Made by a program: the position numbers and the translations under genes. A DNA stretch of 64,000 bases from Paraescarpia echinospica. Lineage: Eukaryota > Annelida > Polychaeta > Sabellida > Siboglinidae. Where the stretch lies: assembly GCA_020002185.1 (NCBI GenBank), contig CM034535.1, positions 68,608,318 through 68,672,317 on the forward strand, in the 5' to 3' direction. Shown one piece after another: positions 1-10,200 of this stretch. Each line of letters begins with the position of its first letter. Within the stretch, counting starts at the first letter, position 1. A model generated the notes under the pieces. The model saw only the letters and a list, made by a program, of their open reading frames with translations. It had not been told where the DNA came from and ran no database searches.

Positions 1-1005
1 CAGTGTAGGACACCAGGCCACACACACTGGCAGTGTAGACCACCAGGCCATACACTGACAATGTAGGACACCAGGCCATACACTGACAATGTAGGACACC
101 AGGCCATACACTGACAGTGTAGGACACCAGGCCATACACTGACAGTGTACGACACCAGGCCACACACTGACAGTGTAGGACACCAGGCCATACACTGACA
201 GTGTAGAACACCAGGCGATACACTGGTGGTGTAGAACACCAGGCCACACACTGGCAGTGTAGAACACCAGGCCACACACTGGCAGTGTAGAACACCAGGC
301 CACACACTGGCAGTGTAGAACACCAGGCCACACACTGGCAGTGTAGAACACCAGGCCACACACTGGCAGTGTAGAACACCAGGCCGCACACTGGCAGTGT
401 AGAACACCAGGCCATACACTGGCAGTGTAGGACACCAGGCCATACACTGACAGTGTAGGACACCAGGCCATACACTGACAGTGTAGAACACCAGGCCATA
501 CACTGGCAGTGTAGAACACCAGGCCATACACTGACAATGTAGAACACCAGGCCATACACTGACAATGTAGAACACCAGGCCATACACTGACAGTGTAGGA
601 CATCAGGCCATACACTGACAGTGTAGGACACCAGGCCACACACACTGGCAGTGTAGACCACCAGGCCATACACTAACAATGTAGGACACCAGGCCATACA
701 CTGACAATGTAGGACACCAGGCCATACACTGACAGTGTAGGACACCAGGCCATACACTGACAGTGTACGACACCAGGCCACACACTGACAGTGTAGAACA
801 CCAGGCCATACACTGACAATGTAGAACACCAGGCCACACACTGGCAGTGTAGGACACCAGGCCACACAATGGCAGTGTAGAACACCAGGCCATACACTGA
901 CAGTGTAGAACACCAGGCCACACATTGGTAGTGTAGAACACCAGGCCACACATTGGCAGTGTAGAACACCAGGCGATACACTGGCAGTGTAGAACACCAG
1001 GCCAC
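1..1005. repeat. 28-bp minisatellite, about 36 copies, cut by window edge
   Basis: The unit reads roughly GTGTAGAACACCAGGCCA followed by CACACTGGCA, with variants (TACACTGACA, GTAGGACACC, GTACGACACC). The array starts before base 1. A marker unit with an extra CA and a GTAGACCACC variant occurs at 1 and again at 619, and the GTGTACGACACC variant occurs near 145 and near 763, so the array has a higher-order period of about 618 bp. Long minus-strand open frames here are repeat artefacts with no domain. Confidence 0.95.
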
Positions 1006-1665
1006 ACGTTTGCCTTTGGTGCACTTGTATATGCCTTTGACAAGGCTCTTGTGATCTTTTTTCTCCATTGTTGGAGCAAGTATTTTGGCAGCAGCTAATG
1101 CAGCGCCCGATTTTGTAAATCAAGACCATAGGCTCTGTTAGACTATGACAGGTTCTTCCCATTTCCCAGTGTGGCATCTTTTACTTCCCCTGGCATAGAC
1201 ACCACTCCAGGTCCAACAGATTTTAGTATCAGTTCTCTTCTGAAAGACACAGGCAAACTTGGATGAACGAAATTGCCCAAGTTTTGAAATCGTCAATCCC
1301 CAATCCACTCAACCAACACCAAACCCCATTACTGAATCTGTCAACTGGAAAATACCTCTGCTTGTTGTGGCAGCATGGATCATGCTTCTGGAAATTTAAC
1401 ACAACAATAATGGGAACTTCATTACAACCAGAAAAGTACACATTATTGTACTCAGTTACACATAAAAGTACACCTAAAAATTACTTTGTTACTCGAGTTA
1501 GGCAGCATTTTCTACTCGAGTAAAGTAACAACGTAAACATGATTGGTTGCTCACTATGCACACTACACCCTGCTTTTCTATGGTCAGCACATGTGGAGTT
1601 CCTTGGCCTTGTTCTGGCACATGTCCAATTGATTCATTAGACAATGCATTAGACAAAGGTTTTAG
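1006..1665. other. non-repetitive stretch, no supported gene
   Basis: Ordinary mixed-composition DNA to the right of the minisatellite. Short open frames exist on both strands (1229-1441 minus, 1263-1523 plus) but show no motif or convincing splice structure. It may be the terminal intron of the gene whose candidate last exon begins at 1666. Confidence 0.4.
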
Positions 1666-1780
1666 ATGCGAGACGATCAATGGTCAGGTTCTTCAGTCGC
1701 AGCTGGCACAGTTGTCTTCAACACAGGATGATATCCTAAGTATGCTCTCAGATTTAAGTCCTCAGGGTAATGCCTCATGA
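1666..1780 (+). CDS. candidate 3'-terminal coding exon, unknown gene
   Basis: A TTTTAG acceptor at 1660-1665 is followed by an open frame ending in TGA at 1778-1780. The last residues are LQSQLAQLSSTQDDILSMLS plus a short Asp/Ser/Pro/Asn tail. This Gln/Ser/Leu-rich C-terminus has heptad character and looks like the end of a coiled coil. About 870 bp of AT-rich sequence follows, ending in a good AATAAA at 2648, which would suit a 3' UTR. The gene would run left to right and converge on STAMBP. I do not recognise the family. The frame stays open upstream to 1547, so the exon could start earlier, or this may be chance. Confidence 0.3.
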
Positions 1781-2647
1781 AAATTGATGTGATTGTAATT
1801 TTTTTTCGATAACCGATACAGAATTTGTATGATGGTTATAGAGAACAAAGAAGCAACTTGAAAATATTTCCCAAATGCATTCAAGCTACACTATATGGAT
1901 TTCTCATGTACGACATTGAGCTTTGGAATTTGGGGAGGATTGTGGCTATATTTCATCTTAATATAGATTTGTTTCGAACATAAAAATTGTGTTAAAGTAT
2001 TTTTTTTGTATGGTTTACTCGAAAAATGGGTAAATTTGAATGGCAAACTGACAGGAATGGAAGAGGAAATATATTTGATGTTAGGCATATTTGTAGCAGA
2101 TTTGTTTGATTAGTACCGGGTAGATGGTAACACTCGATCGAAATACGGATGCCTTTGGCCAGTTAAGAAATAAAAAGTGTAATATGGAATTAACTAACGT
2201 CTAGTCAAAAACATGGTCCCAGCCCAGAAGATGTGACACGTCTGCTTCAGATATTTTAACATTCAATAGCTTGTGTAATTTTGTAGGTATTTTAGTGACT
2301 ATGGGTTACTAAAACTGGCTGTGCTTTTCGTGGATTTGTATGTCATAAATTGTATTTTCATGGACGTTTGTAGAACATTTTAACACAGAAATTGGTAAGC
2401 ACGCCAATCAACTTCTAAAGTGTGATCTCAAGTTACATTTCTTTATTTAATGTCATTTCAGTTTGTATCATTCTGTTAGTAATGAAATTATGCGAAATGT
2501 ACTACCAGTTATACAGCTGTTTATTAAACTGTTTAATAGTCGTGTAACTATTGTAAATTAAATAAGAATGCATAGTTATGTTACAATGTTTGATTAATTT
2601 TTGAATGTGCACCATGTTCAATTGATGTATTTGAGAAAATGTTTGTA

Positions 2648-2653
2648 AATAAA
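2648..2653 (+). terminator. candidate polyadenylation signal
   Basis: AATAAA followed by a GT-rich stretch (TGTGTGCTCTG) within 15 bp. It lies about 870 bp after the stop of the candidate terminal exon at 1666-1780. The context is right, but its link to that exon is inferred. Confidence 0.35.
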
Positions 2654-2675
2654 TGTGTGCTCTGTAATAACAAAC

Positions 2676-4760
2676 TGTTTGTTTTATCGACTGTATTGTT
2701 TTAATTTCTGTAGGAACGTATTCATATCTGGATATTAAAACCTGATTCTAACATGAATACGTGGATGGCCTTATCACCAAATCATACAGAATTATTAGTT
2801 ACATTTAAACAACATTTACTTAACAATATCACTCAATGCTCTAACATCTAAGTACATAAACAGGTTTACAAAAAATCACAAACTGTATATAAAATAAAAC
2901 CATACGCAGTTGTAGACTTGATTATTTCTTCATGTTGACACCAGTATGTGGAACACGGCAAAATATGTGAAGGGTTGGAAGTTTACACACTTTCTTGTAA
3001 AACTGTACTAATATTGGAAAGAACAAATAGTACATGTATAAACAAAGACTAATCTGTTCATGTGTGGTTTGATCTTACATTGTCCACTCAGTTATGATTA
3101 TGGGTGTCCATCCAGTCACAACTTATACAAATGCAATGTGAGCACATCAAATGCAAGAGTACTATATCGAACAAGATAAAAATTGAGCAAAATTTTCACA
3201 AATTAGTTTTGTGAATAGAGTGCATTGTGAAATTAATTCTAATGAAGTTGTTATATTAATACTCCTGCAATAGATTAATGATTTTTAATTCCTTATACAC
3301 ACATTTACCGCTCAAGAAACTTGTTTATTTGATCTGAATATTTCCATATTGAACCGAGATGTCGGCCAGGTGCTTCCACCAGTCCTACGGCTGGTGTCAC
3401 ATGACATTGGTCATGTGACACACCCGTGATTTCAGTTTGCTGAAGAAGACCGGGGGATGTGGTTGAAATATCCTGATAAAAAACAAATTTCTTGAGTAGT
3501 CTTTCAGAATTCTGAATGTATTAATACATTGCCAAAGCTGGTTTTGTGGCATGTATTATACTGACATTTCATGTCACCAGGTTTCTGCCCGGTGTAACCA
3601 AATATAAGTGTCCCACACTGAAATAATGTACATATTTCATGTTAAATATTTGCGACTTGGACAAGTTTGAGTTGAGTCATTCTGCAACTCAATATGAGTC
3701 AGAAAGAATAGTCACTCATACTGTGTGCCTAGCTTCAGTCATTTACAAATGGAACACTTGATGGGCGGTAGTATACCATCAACACATGTATCCTAGTATT
3801 AAGAACATTATCTTAAAAGTTGTGGAACCGACAAGGTTAGGCTTAAGTTTACAAATGGAACACTTGATGGGCGGTAGTATACCATCAACACATGTATCCT
3901 AGTATTAAGAACATTATCTTAAAAGTTGTGGAACCGACAAGGTTAGGCTTAAGTTATTTCACTGATATTGCTAGCAGAATTGGGAATAACACTTTAAAAA
4001 AAAACAAGGTCGTGCTAAGTGACAGAAACCTGGACGGGGTACTGAAATATGACAAACTGGCTAATTCAACTACATTGCAACATTGAGCCAATGATACAAC
4101 AATTTTGACAACTGGGATTACAGCATTATTTTCTGTCTGGGCAATGATACAGACTGAACTCCATGTGAGTATTAAAGGTGATGTTATCAACTAAATCAAC
4201 TGGCTTAAACTATGGGTCTCATTATTTACATAAAACAATACTAATCAATCATGAATGATTGGTAGGTATATTACTCATTATTTAAGTCTTATTATTATAG
4301 TTAAATTGTAACCACCCCCGAACAGAGTTTTACTCTGGATGTGAACGTGTAAATAAACTATTATTATTGACACATTACTAGTATTTTAGCATTTCAAAAC
4401 TTAATAACAGTATACTGAAGATCAGACTGTCTCCGTGGCTATTGTTGCACTGTTGTCAATTTCTCAGGTCAACTACCGTGATGGTACCGTGTGCATTCTT
4501 CGTGACGTGGGGGCATGCCTGAAATAAAATGCTACCCGTCAGCTACTAGGAATCAGATTGTCATACATTATAAAATGACACCATTGTTTTATGGGTAACT
4601 TATTCAACACATTATTATTGATACATGGAGTTCAACTGAATAACGTTAGCTTAGGGTAGACACCAATGGAGACATTGTAAACAGTTATCGTAGGTGCTGG
4701 CCTCTGGACGACTGGATGGTGTCTATGAATGTGATTCATGGTAGCTGGTGTTTCTTACAC
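2676..4760. other. intergenic AT-rich DNA between convergent genes
   Basis: No coding potential seen. It contains the 106-bp tandem duplication at 3742-3953 and scattered short AT-rich stretches. The small open frames at 3892-4086 (plus) and 3954-4190 (minus) are unsupported. Confidence 0.6.
3742..3953. repeat. 106-bp perfect tandem duplication
   Basis: The segment beginning TTTACAAATGGAACACTTGA at 3742 is repeated directly from 3848 with no visible mismatch over 106 bp. It is either a recent duplication or an assembly artefact. Confidence 0.9.
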
Positions 4761-4764
4761 ATGC

Positions 4765-4770
4765 TTTATT
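4765..4770 (-). terminator. candidate STAMBP polyadenylation signal
   Basis: TTTATT on the plus strand gives AATAAA on the minus strand, about 570 bp beyond the STAMBP stop. If used, the 3' UTR would include the CA-rich stretch near 4900-5000 and the TGCATG array. Alternatives nearby are not excluded. Confidence 0.25.
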
Positions 4771-5009
4771 GGTTATGGGGCATTAGTATTTCAATAGCCA
4801 CAAATTAACACGGGGAAACCACATAAATATTTCGCAGATTAGTATAACATAAGCTACAGTAAAAGTTGTATAAGATGATAGATGTTTATAAAATAATAAT
4901 AGGCACACACACACACATACACAAACCTACGCTAACATACTCACACATACATAAATACGCACATACAGACAAGCAGACACAAACATGCAAACACACCACA
5001 TGAACACAC

Positions 5010-5317
5010 ACCACACACATGCATGCATGCACTCACAGATACACACATGCATGCATGCACTCACAGATACACACATGCATGCATGCACTCACAGATACAC
5101 ACATGCATGCATGCACTCACAGATACACACATGCATGCATGCACTCACAGATACACACATGCATGCATGCACTCACAGATACACACATGCATGCATGCAC
5201 TCACAGATACACACATGCATGCATGCACTCACAGATACACACATGCATGCATGCACTCACAGATACACACATGCATGCATGCACTCACAGATACACACAT
5301 GCATGCATGCACTCACA
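5010..5317. repeat. 28-bp tandem array in STAMBP 3' UTR, 11 copies
   Basis: The plus-strand unit is ACACACATGCATGCATGCAC followed by TCACAGAT, repeated with near-perfect identity. The array ends about 20 bp from the STAMBP stop codon. On the transcribed strand every unit contains three overlapping TGCATG hexamers. Twenty bases of each unit strictly alternate purine and pyrimidine, which favours Z-DNA. A looser CA-rich stretch precedes it (about 4900-5009). Open frames through the array have no coding meaning. Confidence 0.95.
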
Positions 5318-5337
5318 CGCACACACAGCAGTTATCC

Positions 5338-5464
5338 CTACACTGGTGCTGCTCTGTTTACCTCAAACAGTGGTGGATTATTTGGATGAGGATGAAAGCC
5401 AGTTTGTCGACAGTTAGCTATGTAGTTGAGGCCATAATCCGATGTCAGGCGCAGGTAACCGATT
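5338..5464 (-). CDS. STAMBP: STAMBP exon 8 (C-terminus and stop)
   Basis: The acceptor TTGTTACAG precedes the exon. It encodes [20 protein letters not shown] followed by [13 protein letters not shown] and a short tail, ending in TAG at 5338-5340. The Cys-x5-His-x-His pattern (C393, H399, H401) matches the second zinc site specific to AMSH-type JAMM domains. The first base completes a Glu codon begun in exon 7. Confidence 0.93.
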
Positions 5465-7244
5465 CTGTAACAACATAAATGCTGGATGATACAAAGCAAA
5501 CAAAACTCAAATAGTTGTTACTACATCATTATACCATAGAAGGTTGAAAATTGAGAAAAAGCAATAAGTAGTTTCCCTACTATTAATTAATACAAGACAC
5601 AAGTATAACACGTTTGTAATTTTGTGGGTTTATAATCAACTATTTGCTAATTAACATGCCTCATTACAATTGTTATTTATGGTAAGCTGAATAGAAATTA
5701 ATAATATGAATTACTGAAAAACCAGTAGAATATTTACATTAGGCTTAAGAACAACAAACAAAAAACATCTGTATCTCTTGTGACTGTGAGATCACGTTAA
5801 TGTCGGTCCCATCTCAATTAGGGATGTAAAAGAACCATTGAGGACGACAAACACCTGGCAGTGATCACCCTCAGAAAAAAACTGCTTGGCAACAATATTC
5901 TGAAAAGGTTGGTTAGTTGTATGAAACCTAATAAAACCATCAAAAGTAACGACAATACATACACCGGGGTATATATATATATATAGTTGGAAACAACTAC
6001 AAAAAACAATGGAGAACAATGATGACACAAAACTTACTCATCGAACTTGACAGAGCAGACAATGGCGATGGCCTCAGGCATCATGAGTTGATAGGAGGCA
6101 TGCGTGTGAAGGTCTACGCTGGACAGGAACACTGTCTGACTCGGGTGGGTCTGTCATGACAAACAGCACACAGTTGCAGGGTAAACATGCTTCAAAGTTC
6201 AAAATAGTTTTCCAAATCTCATATTCATATTCGTCAAATATATTTTGTTGAAATCCTCACACCAAAATTAATGTTTTTCTTTATGAAAAAGCATAAGGCA
6301 TGGTTGTTTAATTGACTGAGCAGACATCTTGCAGCATTTGTAATGTAATGAAGATATAATAATATTACATGTATAAATATATATATATATATGTATTTCA
6401 AAAATGTTTGCACGGCAAAGCTTGATGGAGGTCACATGCATAATTTGTGACATATTAGATCCATCAGTTCAGCATAGGGTGCAGAGCCTGAGAGCTCACT
6501 TGACAAAGTATTCATATCAAACAAACCTCCATACAATGGCTGCTCGGTACAGTGTATTGTTGGGCCTTGGTCAAACTCTATGTATGTACATGCATGGTGT
6601 GTCAGGTTAACATGTAAGACATAATTATGTTGAAATGTTCTTTCTAAAATGTGATTATAATGACAGACTGAACTGAACAAACATTGCATGGAGTGAGATG
6701 GGTAGTCACATGTGGCACTACATATGGATGGACATCCCGTAAATACTATATAAGGTAAGGGTGATTTTGGGAAGAATACAGACGTATGGTGTTTTAATAC
6801 AGATTTGCTTTAAATGAATAAATGTTGATAAATTACATATTTTCTTATGTTTTTTGCACATAAATATAAAACTTAATGACAAGCACTGGCAGCCAAAATG
6901 AAACATGTCTGTTGTTATGCATATTTTCAACAAATGTCTGCAGTTTTGTTTGATGTAGGCTTAGGTATGTTTGGTAACCTAATATGTGGCAAGACTCAAA
7001 TGGAATATGAACACAACATAGGCTAGTTAACCTATGGAAACATTGATACATATTTATAGGGCTCAACATAGAATGTCATGTTTAAAAATTGGCATGTTTT
7101 GCTGACATGTATGTGTATGCTGACATGATGAAAATATAGGGATTTGTACAGAATTTCAAGATAAAAAAGGTATGTCTGAAAACTACAGCTGAGTGTGTGT
7201 GTGGGAGAGGGTGGGTGGGTAGGGGAGGGTGTGTGGTGGTGGTG

Positions 7245-7275
<31 letters not shown>

Positions 7276-10200
7276 TGGTGGTTTGTTTGTGTGTGTGCAT
7301 GCGTGCGTGCGTGTGTGTGTGGTGTGTCTGTCAGTGTGTGTGTATGTGGTATGGCATGTGTGTGTGCATGCATGTGTGTGCATGTGTAAACATGATGGCA
7401 TCCTCACATGTATCCAGCCGAGAGTGATGAGGTCGTACCTGTCCTGGTACTCAAACAGTTCCTCCTCATTGTGGGTGGAGCAGGAGTCTGGAGTACACGT
7501 CTGCTTTGGGATCACCAGGTGGGTAATGGAGAATGCATTACGACTCTGTAACACAAACCATAATTTGGGATAGTATCAATTTAATAAGTTAATAATACTA
7601 TAATACTTCTACATATACAATACTTAAGTTCAGCTTAGTCTCAGAAGAAGTCTATGAAATTCTTTCTTTTTATTTACGTAAAATATACAAAAATATGTTG
7701 GGATATGAAGAAATAACTCAGTATACATGTCAGAGAACAACAAAACCTTAACCAGAAAGGCCATAAAATTAAGAGGTTTTGTTTCACAGGGTCGAACATC
7801 AATCCTTGAAAGATTGGCACCTGGGGTGCAAGCCATCTAGAAGTAAAATGTTAACATACACACACACGCACGCACGCACACATGCACACACACACACACA
7901 CACCCCACCCATCCACACGCACACACGCACCAGCCTGACTGTAGTCAGCTGCGCTACAAGACACTAACCAGCTGTCCACAGAGGATGCCGCAGGTCTCCA
8001 TGTTGCGGGAGGAGTTGGCCTGGGCCAGTCGCAGGAAGTTCTCCAGGAGCTCCTCCGGTACAATGATGTCCCTCAGACCATGCTTGTTCCGCGTCTGGCC
8101 GCCTGTGCTTGTGAAGTGGTCAGTCCGTGGCTTGGTGGACCGGTCAACTTCAGGACGTCTAGAAATAGGTGGTACGACAAAGTCACGTACATACTAAAAA
8201 ATAGTTAATTTTTTAGCTTCTTTAATTTTGTGATAACACAAGCCTACCTACCATTAATTTTGATGTATGCTAAAAGTCGCTGCGTTAACATCTCACTTAA
8301 AAAAGCCACAATCTCGCTCGCAATAAAGAATGAACGAGTGTTGTGCAAATAAACTCAACAGTCAGGTTGGTCAAAATATATGTGATGAATGGAACATTTC
8401 TATGATTAAGATAATTTTGATCAGCTATTATTATCTGCATTTTACCATACACTACATAATGTGACTGGCGCTAGCATGTTTTCACAGTGTTATATAGGTA
8501 AGAATATGAATGTCTTATGGAAGAGTTTGTCCAGATTTTTCGTTAAAATTATTTTTTATAAATTGCATACGGCAAAAATGGGAACCACCAGTATATATAT
8601 AAACCATACACATACTGTAAACATCAAAGAACCATATTAGCAAATATGGTTCATGTAAACCAGTTGATGAAGCAGGTATTACCAATGTCATGTAAGCATC
8701 AAGAGCCTAAGATGGAGGCGGCTAGATGCCGAATGCCTACTGGTGCACTACCTAAGATGGACCTATGCTGGACAATGGACAGAAGACGGACACAACATTG
8801 CCCAAAAGAGATATGTAGATGAACAGTGGAAGCCTGTGAGCTGACGTGGAGTACGATCATTGCACAGGCTGCCGACCGACAGCAGTGACGCTCTCTTGAT
8901 GATGCCTTATTTGCCACAAAGAGGAATGAGTGAGTGAGTGAGTGAGTTAGTGAGTGAGTGAGTGAGTGATTGGATGATTGAGTGATTGGGTGAGTGAATG
9001 ATTGTGTGATTGTGTGATTGAGTGAGTGGGTGATTAGGTAATTGATTGATTGAGTGGGTGGATGGGTGGGTGGGTGGGTGAGTGGGTGGGTGGGTGGGTG
9101 GGTGGGTGGGTGAGTGAGTGATTGGGTGAGTGAGTGAGTGAGTGATTGGGTGAGTGAGTGGGTGAGTGAATGAGTGAGTGGGTGATTGAATGAGTGAGTG
9201 AGTGAGTGGGTGGGTGGGTGTTTGAGTGGGTGACTGAGTGAGTGAGTGATTGGGTGAGTGAGTGATTGGGTGAGTGAGTGAGTGAGTAAGTGAGTGAGTG
9301 AGTGAGTGAGTGAGTGAGTGAGTGAGTGAGAGTGAGTGATTGGGTGAATGAGTGGGTGAGTGAATGATTGGGTGATTGAGTGAGTGGGTGATTGAGTGAG
9401 TGGGTGAGTGAGTGAGTGATTGGGTGAGTGAGTGAGTGGGTGATTGGGTGAATGAGTGAGTGAGAGAGTGAGTGATTGGGTGAGTGAGTGGGTGAATGAT
9501 TGGGTGATTGAGTGATTGGGTGATTGAGTGAGTGAGTGTGTGATTGGGTGAGTGAGTGAGTGGGTGGGTGGGTGTTTGAGTGAGTGATTGGGTGAGTGAG
9601 TGAGAGAGTAAGTGATTGGGTGAGTGAGTGGGTGAGTGAATGATTGGGTGATTGAGTGAGTGGGTGATTAGGTGATTGAGTGAGTGAGTGCGTGAATGAG
9701 TGATTGGGTGAGTGAGTGAGTGAATGAGAGAGAGAGTGAGTGATTGGGTGAGTGAGTGGGTGAGTGAATGATTGGGTGATTGAGTGAGTGAGTGAGTGGG
9801 TGAGTGAGTGTGTGATTGGGTGAGTGAGTGAGTGGGTGGGTGGGTAGGTGTTTGAGTGGTTATTGAGTGAGTGAGTGATTGGGTGAGTGATTGAGTGAGT
9901 GACTGGGTGAGTGAGTGAGTGAGTGAGAGTGAGTGAGAGTGAGTGAGAGTGAGTGAGTGATTGGGTGAGTGAGTGGGTGAGTGAATGATTGGGTGATTGA
10001 GTGAGTGGGTGATTGAGTGAGTGGGTGATTGAGTGAGTGAGTGAGTGATTGGGTGAGTGAGTGAGTGAGAGAGTGAGTGATTGGGTGAGTGAATGATTGG
10101 GTGATTGAATGAGTGGGTGATTGAGTGAGTGGGTGATTGAGTATGTGATTGGGTGAGTGAGTGGGTGGGTGTTTGAGTGGGTGATTGGGTGAGTGAGTGA

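Noticed and set aside
1..1005. Possible CRISPR array
   Set aside because: Units are directly contiguous without unique spacers, and the window is clearly eukaryotic with spliced genes.
603..1079. Minus-strand Cys/Trp-rich frames resembling a secreted repeat protein
   Set aside because: Translations of the 28-bp array. Two frames give near-identical peptides because 28 is not a multiple of three and they merely phase-shift.
5792..6030. Minus-strand frames ([19 protein letters not shown]) as an extra STAMBP exon
   Set aside because: This is the SINE body in antisense. The same sequence recurs at 15614-15915 and 31935-32095, and exons 7 and 8 already join in phase without it.
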